From contig OX421507.1 of assembly GCA_949126835.1 (NCBI GenBank), positions 12,025,652 to 12,089,651 on the forward strand: DNA of 64,000 nucleotides. The letters run 5' to 3'. The notes below the pieces were generated by a model. That model saw only the letters and a list, made by a program, of their open reading frames with translations, had not been told where the DNA came from and made no database searches. Each line of letters starts with the position of its first letter. Position 1 is the stretch's first letter. Source of the stretch: Anisus vortex (Eukaryota > Mollusca > Gastropoda > Planorbidae). Of this stretch, positions 53,946-63,783 are shown piece after piece. The translations under genes were made by a program, and so were the position numbers.

Positions 53946-55076
53946 TGTGATGACTTAGGTATAGAGATGTGATGACTTAGGTACAGATATGTAGAACTTA
54001 GAGATATGTATGTGGAATCTTACATACGGTTGGCCTATTATTGATTAGCCGGACAATGATAAGGTATTCCCTTTGCTTGGCAAAGTGTGAATGTTTTGTT
54101 GTTTGTATTATAATATATATCTTATTTTCACATTACATGTATGCCTAAATTGATATTTTAATGAACTTTTAAATGTAGCCTATTTGTTTTATTTAAGGGA
54201 ATTTTCTCACAGTCCCAACATTCCTATGCTAATGTGTGTTAGTAGTCCCTTTTGTTCTCTCTCAAAGATTTATTACCCGCCCAGTCACGGGCGATCAGAT
54301 CACCCCTCGTTCCTTACACCCCCTCCCCCCCCCCCCTCCACAGACTCTAGCTCGTAGCACGTCTTGGGATTAAGTTTCCACGCTTAATTGAGAAAACGCC
54401 CATTCAAGAGTGCCCTTCTTTCTTTCTCTTCCTTGCAAATACTTCCATACATCACCTGTAAACGATTCCTTTGTCCAGCAAATGAGACACGACACCCTTC
54501 CCACCCACTGGTTCTCTTTTCTGTCCCCCCCCTCCCACCTTGCCCCCCCCCTTTTGTCTTCAGTGAATAGACCAATCATAGGCCAGAATGGAACTAAACT
54601 TTAACTTTATATCAGCTCCCACAGACTCGAAAAAGTCAGATTCCTATCACGCTCTAGACTAGTCAGGTCGCTTTTCCTTAGGCTTAGATTTTTCTGTATA
54701 TAGCCAGACTTAGACTTAGACTTTATTGCAGCGTTTATTAAACATATGTGTGTATTTGATTTAAATTGATAAACATTTTTGCCGTCTTCTACACACAAAC
54801 ATTCCATCCTGCCTATTCTTCACTAGAGAATTAAACATTGCATTAATACTAAAATTCAACCAAGTGTGTTAGTCCAGTTTTACTGTTACGTCAAGCTTGT
54901 TTGTGCAAAGAGTATTGTTTTATATGCCAGAGATAGCCACTCTGACACGAACCAGGAACTGCAAATATAAATTTACTTGCTACATGACGGTCTACTCTGA
55001 ACGGGCATACCCTGTCAGACAACGTAGCCAACGAACTTACTGGAGGTAACAACCAGTAAAACCCCAATCCATCACA
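53946..55076 (+). repeat. 5' LTR of the Gmr1-like element
   Basis: Starts TGTGATGACTTAGG and ends AATCCATCACA (short inverted repeat TGTGATG/CATCACA). A TAGACTTAGACTTTATTG stretch lies mid-LTR. C-runs at 54320-54340 and 54530-54552 are the only clear differences from the 3' LTR. Confidence 0.95.
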
Positions 55077-56052
55077 TACATGAGGTTCTCGTCCGGCGAT
55101 AAGTCCTGCAAGTATTGGATTTACTTATAGTTACGAGGAGCTTACTTAACTCCTGCAGTGGACTTTACTCCAGAAAGCACCGACTGTCGTGAACCTGCGA
55201 CCCTACTTCAGAGGAAATATTACTGTCATATAGAAGTTGGGGGCTCATTATGTTCCTGGAATAAACAACACATAACACTTGACAACCAACCAACTGTCAC
55301 TGCACACGTCATTGCCAGCGTAGATCATCACCTGTCTCCGATCATCCTGTTCGATCAACGTAGATCATAGTTTCACTACACTTAGCCAGTCCTTGCCAGC
55401 GTAGATCATCACCTGTCTCCGACCAACCTGTGCGGTCAATTTATAGCACATCTTCACTGCACCTATCCAGTCCTTGCCAGCGTAGATCATCACCTGTCTC
55501 CGACCAACCTGTGCGGTCAATTTATATAACCTCTTCACTGCACATATCCAGTCCTTGCCAGCGTAGATCATCACCTGTCTCCGACCAACCTGTGCGGTCA
55601 ATTTATATCACCTCTTCACTGCACATTTCCAGTCCTTGCCAGCGTAGATCATCACCTGTCTCCGACCAACCTGCGCGGTCAACTTATAACACATCTTCAC
55701 TGCACCTATCCAGTCCTTGCCAGCGTAGATCATCACCTGTCTCCGACCATCCCATCCGATCAACTTATATCACCGCTTCACTACACCTACTTCGTCCCTG
55801 CCAGTGTATAATAGCACCACCCAAAGACTGCCCAACACAAGAGAACATTGTCCTCTGCACTTACTCAATTAGCGCAGAGCACTGCTTCTCCACACATTCG
55901 TGAGCACATTCCGAAGTCAACAAGTACAGCTCAAGTCAAGCGTGTGTGTGTGTGTACGACAGAGCTATTAAATATTGCCGTGGGTGAGTACCTTTTTATT
56001 GTCTGGTTCAAGTTCTAGTCTTAGTAGGCCAATTGTCCACGTACATTTCGCT
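55077..56052 (+). other. Leader with 81-bp tandem repeats
   Basis: A unit starting CCTTGCCAGCGTAGATCATC recurs at 55391, 55472, 55553, 55634 and 55715, a strict 81-bp period, with diverged copies before and after. Its length is divisible by three, which leaves an open frame (55430-55903) of 27-residue repeats, probably not coding. Sequence just after the LTR (TGAGGTTCTCGTCCGGCG at about 55080) may be the primer-binding site; the tRNA was not identified. Confidence 0.85.
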
Positions 56053-57297
56053 ATGGCAGACTTAGTTAACTTTAAAAGGGGCGCGAAGGAAGAAGCTATT
56101 GAATATGGTTATGTGGGTGTTCAGGTAATGGAGTATGTAAATAAACAAGTAGAGATTTATTTAGAGCAGGAAAGGATGAAGGCAGATAGAGAACGGGTCG
56201 TGTTAGAAGACAAGCAGCGGGAACGGGAAGCAAAACGTATAGAATTAGAATTACAAGATAAACAACGCGAGAGAGAGGCAAAACAATTAGAGTTAGAGAG
56301 GGATGTAAACTTAAGAAAACTAGAGATAGAGAAAGAAATACGTCTAGCAGAACTCACAGCACAGAATAGACAATCTGAAACAAACAATGGTAGCATAGAC
56401 AATTTACCGTCGACTCCCTCATCCATAACCAACAGTGACACTCATCTAGTACCACCTTTCTGGACTGACATATATGATCCCTCCACAGAATCTATTGATA
56501 TTTATCTGGCCCGCTTTGAGGAGAGAGCAAGCTTTAATAATGTCCCTAGAGACCTGTGGGTAAGATCCCTGGTTCAGTCATTAAGGGGGCCCACATATGA
56601 GGTTTACGCCAAACTTCCCCCTTCAGACCAAGACCCTTACAACCATCTAAAGAATGCATTGTTGACAAGATATGAATTAACAAGCAAGTGTTACCAAAAG
56701 AAATTTAGAAATGCAAGAATGAGTGACATAGAGACATATACTCAATTCTCAGATAGATTGAAAGGCTATTTACTTAAGTGGGTGGAATTATCAAAGTGTG
56801 ACCAGTCATTCGACGGTCTTGTTGAGATAATGCTTCTAGAGCAATTAAGGACGCTGATGACAACCAAACTAAAAACATTTTTAGCGGAAAATGGTGTTGA
56901 TAGTTTGGACAGGTCTATAGAGCTCGCGGACCGCTACGTAGCGGCACACAGGGATGAAAACACACACTCTCCCACCCACAATAGTGGCAACCGGCACACA
57001 AATAACGACAGACGAAATAACGCGCACCAGGATAGGAATCAACCCGCGTACCCTGACACCCTTCCCCATTATCCACATCAGGGTACACGGCCCCATCACC
57101 AAACAAACGGTGGTGGCCACCGACCCACTCCCACCCCTCTGCTACTTCAGGGAAGGAACAGAGGCGCCCCTCCCCCAGCCCACACAGGCTGCGTCACCGC
57201 CCCCTCAAATCACACGCCCGAAACCCCGTTAGTGGATTTCTCTGATGATCCCACTGACGCCCCCACCTCCATGGCTCATGTCACTGGCACGGTGTAG
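56053..57297 (+). CDS. gag: Gag of the Gmr1-like element
   Basis: 414 residues. The ATG at 56053 is chosen because it sits in the same CTATGGC context as the related gag at 19142 and begins the homology (MADLVNF against MAEGVLL); the frame is open further upstream only from a non-ATG codon. Residues about 30-110 are a charged coiled coil (EDKQREREAKRIELEL). About 130-300 form the retrotransposon gag domain (STESIDIYLARFEERASF, YQKKFRNARMSDIETYTQF, LLKWVELSKCDQSFDG). The C-terminal tail is proline, histidine and asparagine rich, with no CCHC knuckle. It ends at TAG (57295-57297); protease continues in the same frame. Confidence 0.92.
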   Translation: MADLVNFKRGAKEEAIEYGYVGVQVMEYVNKQVEIYLEQERMKADRERVVLEDKQREREAKRIELELQDKQREREAKQLELERDVNLRKLEIEKEIRLAELTAQNRQSETNNGSIDNLPSTPSSITNSDTHLVPPFWTDIYDPSTESIDIYLARFEERASFNNVPRDLWVRSLVQSLRGPTYEVYAKLPPSDQDPYNHLKNALLTRYELTSKCYQKKFRNARMSDIETYTQFSDRLKGYLLKWVELSKCDQSFDGLVEIMLLEQLRTLMTTKLKTFLAENGVDSLDRSIELADRYVAAHRDENTHSPTHNSGNRHTNNDRRNNAHQDRNQPAYPDTLPHYPHQGTRPHHQTNGGGHRPTPTPLLLQGRNRGAPPPAHTGCVTAPSNHTPETPLVDFSDDPTDAPTSMAHVTGTV

Positions 57298-57909
57298 GTC
57301 AGCGGCCGGCGCGCCCGTTGTCTCTATGATTCAGGATGTCAGTTCGACGCCCTTATAAGCGATTCCTTCGTTAAACCAGGGGAACTCACTGGCAAGTTCG
57401 TAGAGGTCAGGCCCATAGCTAGCCCTGTACAAAAATGCCCAATCGCTCGATTGGAAATAAAATCCCCTTACGTGTGTGGTCCGGTGAATGCAGCTGTGAT
57501 GGGAAATATGGAGTTCGATTTAGTTTTGGGGTGTAGATACATATTCTTAGGCACCCCCGACTCCCCCATTATGTTGGCTCCCGTAACCACGCGAGCCAAC
57601 GCTGACGCTGGAACTCAACAGCATGAAATCCCTCCCTCCAATAATGAATTCAGGGTGGCACAGAGGGATGACCCCTCACTGAAATCATTGTTTGCACAAG
57701 CAAACCAAACCAAACCGGGTAAGCCCCGGTATATCTTTAAGTCAAACCTACTTTACCGGTTGCCCCGGGAAGACGAACCTGGAAAAACCCAGCTAGTAGT
57801 ACCCCTCCCCTACCGTCAGCAAGTAATGGAAACCGCACACGACTCTGCCATGGGCGCTCACCAAGGTCAAGCTGCCACAGTATTTAAAGTCAGAAGCCGG
57901 CTGGTCTAG
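57298..57909 (+). CDS. pol: Protease and integrase N-terminal finger (pol, part 1)
   Basis: In frame with gag after a single TAG. CLYDSGCQFDAL carries the aspartic protease D-S-G, and DLVLGCRYIFLG the second conserved motif; both align with CTYDSG and DILLGRPIV of the intron-4 element. From about 57650 comes the integrase N-terminal region (RDDPSLKSLFAQ, YRLPREDEPGKTQLVVPLPY) with the two histidines of the HHCC finger in TAHDSAMGAHQG. The frame ends in the SINE at 57909. The matching cysteines (SSCHQC) are beyond the SINE at about 58170. Whether the TAG is a readthrough signal or a mutation is undecided. Confidence 0.85.
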   Translation, partial: VSGRRARCLYDSGCQFDALISDSFVKPGELTGKFVEVRPIASPVQKCPIARLEIKSPYVCGPVNAAVMGNMEFDLVLGCRYIFLGTPDSPIMLAPVTTRANADAGTQQHEIPPSNNEFRVAQRDDPSLKSLFAQANQTKPGKPRYIFKSNLLYRLPREDEPGKTQLVVPLPYRQQVMETAHDSAMGAHQGQAATVFKVRSRLV

Positions 57910-58112
57910 CGGTTAGATCACCGGACTGTCAACCAAAAACCATCTGACAGGTCGCGGGTTCTAGCCCGGCCGCCGACGGATCCCTGTCGCCCTGCAGGAG
58001 TTTTGGGCCTGTAAACATATTTGCGCCAGCAGGCAGCATTGTGTTTACAGAGCGCACTGAGCATGCTGAAATAGCATGGATAGAAGCGCTATATAAGTAA
58101 CCAATTTAATTA
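57895..58112 (+). mobile_element. SINE family 2 inserted in the integrase zinc finger
   Basis: AGCCGGCTGGTCTAGCGG, with A-box TAGCGGTTAGATCACCGG and B-box CGCGGGTTCTAGCCCGG, then the body shared with 37993-38205 and an AT-rich end (AATTTAATTAATTTAAT). Integrase coding resumes at about 58119 (YYFWPGMYGD). No clear target duplication was found. The insertion separates the HH from the CC of the zinc finger and breaks pol. Confidence 0.92.
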
Positions 58113-58118
58113 ATTTAA

Positions 58119-60710
58119 TACTATTATTTCTGGCCAGGCATGTACGGTGATATTAAAAGATTTGTCTCTTCTTGTCACCAGTGCCAAGTCACTGCTAAAA
58201 AGCACCTCACCCCACCTGTATCGTTAGGTCAGACCCCTGTGGTGGACACGCCTTTTAAAAGGGTGTCAGTGGACTTATTAGGCCCCCTCAATCGGACGCG
58301 AAAGAGAAACGCCTATATTTTATGTGTGGTGTGTCAGGCGACTAACTGGCCCGAGGCTGTAGCATTGCCTAGCATGGACGCTAAACATGTAGCAGAAGCT
58401 CTGTTTACAATGTTTACCAGAGTAGGTTTTCCAGAGGTCCTTCTCTCCGATAACGGTGCTCAGTTCACCGGGTACTTCATGAAGGAAGTGTTGCAGATAA
58501 TGAACACGAAACACCTTCGCACCTCCCCTTATCACCCCCAAGCAAATGGACTGGTAGAACGGTTCAATCAAACTGTGGTAGGTATGCTTAGGAAAGTCGC
58601 CTATGGCAATACCGATGAATGGGACACATATCTCCCCGCAGCCCTATACGCCTATCGCGCTACCCCTCATGCCAGTCTAGGGTACTCGCCATATGAAATG
58701 ATCTACGGATCACAGCCCCGTGGCCCCCTCGAAATTTTGCGCCGCTCCTGGACTAAGGAGAATCCCGATCAGGAAGAAAAAACAGTACACACCTATGTCA
58801 AGCAACTGCAGGCTAGACTAGAATGTGTGCGTAAAATAGCCCACTCAAACCTGCTGGAAGCTCGCAAAAAACAAGCTAAACACTTTAATCGCAGGGCGAA
58901 GGAACGATCTCCTGCACCTGGAGATAAAGTATTGTTGTTGCTAACTTCGTCCCTCAACAAGTTACAAATTATGTGGAAAGGACCTTACGTAGTCACCGCC
59001 CGTACCTCCCCCACAAACTACACAGTCAAGGTTGGAAACAAAGAAAAGATGTATCACATAAATTTGCTGAAACGATACCTTGAACGCCCAATCCCCGACA
59101 CGCCCCTAATTGCCATGGCCATCGCCTTAGAAACAGAACCAGACGAAACTCTTACCGCGTACCCACTAAGAGAGGAAGAATCGGTCGAAAATGTTAACAT
59201 TTGTCCCAAACTGACCCCTGAGCAGACTACTCAAACAAAAGCCCTACTGAACTCGTACACCGAGGTGTTAACCGATAAACCCGGCCGTACAACACTGGAG
59301 AAATTCTCCATGAAAGTAACTGACCCCAATCCCATTAGAGTGAAACCTTACCCTATCCCCCACGCCAAGGCCAAACTGATAGAGGAAGAGGTAAAATCCC
59401 TGCTAGAAAATAAAATTATAGCACCCTCCACCTCCCCTTTCAACGCCCCTGTAGTGTTAGTGCGAAAGTCTGATGGCACACCCCGCATGTGCATTGACTT
59501 TCGACGACTTAACGCAGTAACGGAATTCCAGGCCGAACCCATGCCTGACCCCGAAACTCTGTTTGCGAACTTGGGAAATGCGCAATATTTCTCCAAGTTT
59601 GACCTAAGTAAAGGTTTCTTTCAGATAGAGGTAGAAGAGAGTTGTCGCCCCTATCTAGCCTTCAGTACACCCCAGGGTCACTTCGAGTTTCTCACCGTAC
59701 CATTTGGCCTTAACAACTCGCCTTCCGTATTCACACGCATGATGCGGAAACTTCTGAGTCCGTTAGGCAAACCAGGAATTTCAAATTTCGTGGACGATAT
59801 ACTAATAGCAACCGAGACATGGGAAGAACACATCGACCACGTGACCGCGCTCTTATCCAGATTGCAGGAGACGGGACTTACCGCCCGCCCCTCTAAATGC
59901 ATGATTGGGTACGACCGGTTGAAATTCCTGGGACACATGGTAGAAAGAAATAGGATAATGCCCGACGAGCAGAAAATTGAAAAACTCAAGCTAGCTCCTC
60001 CCCCTTCCACTAAAACGGATGTGCGCTCGTTTTTAGGTCTGTGCGGGTTTTATCAGAAATTTATACCAAACTATAACACCATCGCCGCTCCGCTGTCCGA
60101 CCTAACAAAGAAAGGGAAACCGGATACTGTATCGTGGACAAAAGACTGCGACCAGGCGTTTAACCAGCTGAAGTCCGCGCTGACTAGGTCCCCTATTCTT
60201 CGCCTTCCCGACCTCACTCGACCTTTTACACTTAAATGCGACGCCAGCACTTCCGGACTGGGTTCTGCGCTTCTCCAATCAGACCCAAATGATAATGACA
60301 GACTGTTCCCAGTAGCTTATGCAAGCCGCAAGCTATCCCAAGCAGAACGTAATTATACGATTACGGAACTGGAATGTTTATCTCTTATATGGGGCATAGA
60401 GAAGTTTCAGGTCTACTTATATGGTCGTCATTTCACCCTTCACACCGACCACCAACCGTTAACGTTTTTGGCTGCAGCTAAGAACCTTAACCGTCGTCTA
60501 ATGCGCTATTCCCTGACCCTTTCTCAATACAGTTTTCAAACTGTTTATGTCAAAGGTAGTGACCACTGTCTCCCAGACTATCTATCAAGACACTGTGCAC
60601 CGACTGAGGCCGACAATCACTGTGAACAGAAAAAAACGCAGAAAAGAAAAGGGACGGGAAATCAGAAACCGCCTTCCCCTGAGAACACAGACATTGTCGC
60701 TGTTAACTAA
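58119..60710 (+). CDS. pol: Integrase-reverse transcriptase-RNase H (pol, part 2)
   Basis: An uninterrupted frame follows the SINE. Numbering from the methionine at 58140: integrase cysteines SSCHQC (11-15); catalytic D45 (VDLLG), D104 (LSDNGAQFTG) and E140 (YHPQANGLVERFNQ), giving the D,D-35-E spacing; GPY/F-type C-terminus (MWKGPYVVTA, HINLLKRY, to 313). Reverse transcriptase from about 380 to 600: RKSDGTPRMCIDFRRLN, FSKFDLSKGFFQI (D488), FVDDILIAT (551-553). RNase H from about 690: KCDASTSGLGSAL (D701), ITELECL, LHTDHQPL (D770), and a final DYLSRH. Integrase therefore precedes RT in a single frame, opposite to ordinary gypsy elements. Apart from the SINE all catalytic residues seen are intact. 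Confidence 0.95.
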   Translation, partial: YYYFWPGMYGDIKRFVSSCHQCQVTAKKHLTPPVSLGQTPVVDTPFKRVSVDLLGPLNRTRKRNAYILCVVCQATNWPEAVALPSMDAKHVAEALFTMFTRVGFPEVLLSDNGAQFTGYFMKEVLQIMNTKHLRTSPYHPQANGLVERFNQTVVGMLRKVAYGNTDEWDTYLPAALYAYRATPHASLGYSPYEMIYGSQPRGPLEILRRSWTKENPDQEEKTVHTYVKQLQARLECVRKIAHSNLLEARKKQAKHFNRRAKERSPAPGDKVLLLLTSSLNKLQIMWKGPYVVTARTSPTNYTVKVGNKEKMYHINLLKRYLERPIPDTPLIAMAIALETEPDETLTAYPLREEESVENVNICPKLTPEQTTQTKALLNSYTEVLTDKPGRTTLEKFSMKVTDPNPIRVKPYPIPHAKAKLIEEEVKSLLENKIIAPSTSPFNAPVVLVRKSDGTPRMCIDFRRLNAVTEFQAEPMPDPETLFANLGNAQYFSKFDLSKGFFQIEVEESCRPYLAFSTPQGHFEFLTVPFGLNNSPSVFTRMMRKLLSPLGKPGISNFVDDILIATETWEEHIDHVTALLSRLQETGLTARPSKCMIGYDRLKFLGHMVERNRIMPDEQKIEKLKLAPPPSTKTDVRSFLGLCGFYQKFIPNYNTIAAPLSDLTKKGKPDTVSWTKDCDQAFNQLKSALTRSPILRLPDLTRPFTLKCDASTSGLGSALLQSDPNDNDRLFPVAYASRKLSQAERNYTITELECLSLIWGIEKFQVYLYGRHFTLHTDHQPLTFLAAAKNLNRRLMRYSLTLSQYSFQTVYVKGSDHCLPDYLSRHCAPTEADNHCEQKKTQKRKGTGNQKPPSPENTDIVAVN

Positions 60711-60798
60711 AGGTTAACAAATCAAGAATAAAGGAAAAAATAGAGCTGGAAAGAAAACGTGTTATTTAGATAAAACGTTTTGATCAAACGGGGGGAGA
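60711..60798 (+). other. 3' non-coding and polypurine tract
   Basis: GGGGGGAGA at 60790-60798 abuts the LTR start, the expected plus-strand priming site. No env-like frame lies between pol and the LTR. Confidence 0.85.
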
Positions 60799-61931
60799 TG
60801 TGATGACTTAGGTATAGAGATGTGATGACTTAGGTACAGATATGTAGAACTTAGAGATATGTATGTGGAATCTTACATACGGTTGGCCTATTATTGATTA
60901 GCCGGACAATGATAAGGTATTCCCTTTGCTTGGCAAAGTGTGAATGTTTTGTTGTTTGTATTATAATATATATCTTATTTTCACATTACATGTATGCCTA
61001 AATTGATATTTTAATGAACTTTTAAATGTAGCCTATTTGTTTTATTTAAGGGAATTTTCTCACAGTCCCAACATTCCTATGCTAATGTGTGTTAGTAGTC
61101 CCTTTTGTTCTCTCTCAAAGATTTATTACCCGCCCAGTCACGGGCGATCAGATCACCCCTCGTTCCTTACACCCCCTCCCCCCCCCCTCCACAGACTCTA
61201 GCTCGTAGCACGTCTTGGGATTAAGTTTCCACGCTTAATTGAGAAAACGCCCATTCAAGAGTGCCCTTCTTTCTTTCTCTTCCTTGCAAATACTTCCATA
61301 CATCACCTGTAAACGATTCCTTTGTCCAGCAAATGAGACACGACACCCTTCCCACCCACTGGTTCTCTTTTCTGTCCCCCCCCCCCTCCCACCTTGCCCC
61401 CCCCCCTTTTGTCTTCAGTGAATAGACCAATCATAGGCCAGAATGGAACTAAACTTTAACTTTATATCAGCTCCCACAGACTCGAAAAAGTCAGATTCCT
61501 ATCACGCTCTAGACTAGTCAGGTCGCTTTTCCTTAGGCTTAGATTTTTCTGTATATAGCCAGACTTAGACTTAGACTTTATTGCAGCGTTTATTAAACAT
61601 ATGTGTGTATTTGATTTAAATTGATAAACATTTTTGCCGTCTTCTACACACAAACATTCCATCCTGCCTATTCTTCACTAGAGAATTAAACATTGCATTA
61701 ATACTAAAATTCAACCAAGTGTGTTAGTCCAGTTTTACTGTTACGTCAAGCTTGTTTGTGCAAAGAGTATTGTTTTATATGCCAGAGATAGCCACTCTGA
61801 CACGAACCAGGAACTGCAAATATAAATTTACTTGCTACATGACGGTCTACTCTGAACGGGCATACCCTGTCAGACAACGTAGCCAACGAACTTACTGGAG
61901 GTAACAACCAGTAAAACCCCAATCCATCACA
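60799..61931 (+). repeat. 3' LTR of the Gmr1-like element
   Basis: Same as 53946-55076 except for lengths of C-runs near 61180, 61378 and 61398. Confidence 0.95.
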
Positions 61932-62035
61932 GTAAGAAAACAAAAAACATTAAATGTCGAGTATGATATCCTGTACATTAGTGTGCCGCTAAGTGAAACT
62001 TGAATACTTTGTTTGTTTCGATGGGTGCGTGTTGG

Positions 62036-62055
62036 ATAGATAAATATAGATAGAA

Positions 62056-62096
<41 letters not shown>

Positions 62097-62169
62097 AAGA
62101 TAGATAGATAGATAGATAGAAATAGATAGATAGATAGAAATAGATAGATAGATAGATAGATAGATAGAA

Positions 62170-62210
<41 letters not shown>

Positions 62211-62400
62211 AATAGATAGATAGATAGAAATAGATAGATAGATAGATAGATAGATAGAAATAGATAGATAGATAGATAGATAGATAGAAATAGATAGATA
62301 AATAGAAATAGATAGATAGATAGATAGATAGAAATAGATAGATAGATAGATAGATACAGATAGATAAAGATAAAGAAAGATGGAGATAAATATAGATAGA
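62036..62400. repeat. (GATA)n with AAATAGATA interruptions
   Basis: GATA runs interrupted at irregular intervals by GAAATAGATA. A second-order pattern is visible (blocks of three to nine GATA units). Confidence 0.95.
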
Positions 62401-62404
62401 TATA

Positions 62405-62595
62405 AGGGACATGGTGGCCGATCACAATGACTGGCGTAGGCCTACCGAAGGTCCTGGGTTCGAATCCAGGTGAAGGCTACGATTTTGTTCCTGGACTCGA
62501 GGGTGTCCCAGCTCTGATGGGTACCTGACATTAGTTGTGGTAAACAAAAGGCGGCTGGGCATTGTGCTGGACACACATCCCCTAGTATGCCGTGG
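62405..62595 (+). mobile_element. SINE family 1 between two GATA arrays
   Basis: A-box-like TGGCCGATCACAATGACTGG, B-box GGTCCTGGGTTCGAATCC, then CCCAGCTCTGATGGGTACC, AAAAGGCGGCTGGGCATTG and CCTAGTATGCCGTGG, passing straight into GATA repeats. It lacks the last quarter of the family. The best-preserved tRNA-like head in the window. Confidence 0.85.
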
Positions 62596-62804
62596 ATAGA
62601 TAGAGAGATAGATAAAGATAAGTAGAGATAGATAATTAGAGGGAAAAATAGATAAATAGATAGATAGATAAATAGATGGTAGGGTAGATAGATAGATAGA
62701 GAGATCGATAGAAAGATAGATAGATAGATAGATCGATAGATCGATAGATCGATAGATCGATAGATCGATAGATCGATCGATAGATAGATCGATAGATAGA
62801 TAGG

Positions 62805-62835
<31 letters not shown>

Positions 62836-62928
62836 GTAGATAGATAGATAGATAGATCGATAGATCGATAGATCGATAGATAGATAGATAGATCGATAGG
62901 TAGATAGATCGATAGATAGATCGATAGG

Positions 62929-62978
<50 letters not shown>

Positions 62979-63014
62979 TATAGATAGATAGATAAATAGA
63001 TAGAAAGATAGACT
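62594..63014. repeat. (GATA)n/(GATC)n compound microsatellite
   Basis: GATA units mixed with regular GATCGATA blocks (about 62722-62796 and 62855-62930) and GGTAGATA variants. GATCGATAGATC stretches are self-complementary. Confidence 0.95.
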
Positions 63015-63019
63015 AATGT

Positions 63020-63573
63020 AGACAAATATCAAATCATTTAGTTCATCACATAAGAGATTTCAAAACAAAGAAATATGTGGCTCTATGTTTCTATCTATGC
63101 ATGTTTCCGGGTGTATTCTATAAGTAATGAAGAAATATTTTAAAATAACACATGGTCATTCCGAATTCCTTGGTATAAATTCCCAAGGGAAGGTCTGATT
63201 TTGATGGGGGCCAGACCTAATAAATGGAAAACATAAGCGTCAGTACAGTGTCTTCAAGACGCATTTCTTATATATCCCTTAGTACGAGAGATTCTTCTTA
63301 TATGTAGGCCTAGTTGTCAGCCAAACGGCGCGAGAGTTGTGGCTTGGGACAAGTGGAAAAAGTCTTGCAGAATTTATTTCACCGTGTTAACCCACGTCGG
63401 CGCCTGAAAAATCCATCATTTCACAATAATGAACTGGACATTGCATGAACAGGAAAAATGTTCACCCGCCACTGGCCGATTCCCACATTTACTATAAGGA
63501 TGAAGAAAAACAACAGTGGTGCACTTATAAGGCAGGGCGACACAGGGATCTTACTTTCCATTGATATCTAGCC
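63020..63573. other. No recognised gene
   Basis: A weak + frame at about 63320-63410 (ARVVAWDKWKKSC) could be an eroded LINE ORF2 end, but it is too short to assign. Confidence 0.3.
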
Positions 63574-63783
63574 CAGGGGTCTGCAACCTATGGCACGCGT
63601 GCCAAACTTGGCACGCAAAACGATTATCAATGGCATGCGGAAGACCCCTGAAAAATAATCAAGTAGGCCTATCCTATTATATAAATTGAGTGCTAAAGCA
63701 GGCAGACTTTTAGACTGTTGGCACGCTGAATGAATTCGAAATGCTTCTTGGGCACACTATCATCAAAAGGTTGCCGACCCCTG
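63574..63783. mobile_element. Family A MITE, 210 bp
   Basis: CAGGGGTCTGCAACCT and GGTTGCCGACCCCTG ends. Flanks ATCTAGCC (63566-63573) and CTCTAGCC (63784-63791) agree at seven of eight positions. Contains GGCACGCGTGCCAAACTTGG, the same word as the ends of the 1.8-kb family A elements. Confidence 0.93.

Larger units (their letters stand above)
53946..61931 (+). mobile_element. Gmr1-like LTR retrotransposon (integrase before RT)
   Basis: Complete 7986-bp element: LTRs of 1131 and 1133 bp with TG...CA ends and a GTAAG duplication at 53941-53945 and 61932-61936. Order: LTR, leader with 81-bp repeats, gag, TAG, protease, integrase zinc finger (split by a SINE), integrase core and C-terminus, reverse transcriptase, RNase H, polypurine tract, LTR. 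The proteins are Ty3/gypsy-like while the order is Ty1/copia-like, the defining trait of Gmr1 elements first described from cod. LTRs differ almost only in C-run length, so insertion is recent. Confidence 0.95.

Noticed and set aside
55430..55903. 157-residue frame upstream of gag
   Set aside because: Made of 81-bp leader repeats and starts without ATG; unlikely to be translated.
57895..58110. tRNA gene suggested by A- and B-box-like words
   Set aside because: No cloverleaf beyond the boxes, and the same 215-bp unit recurs at 37993 and 47577; it is a tRNA-derived SINE.
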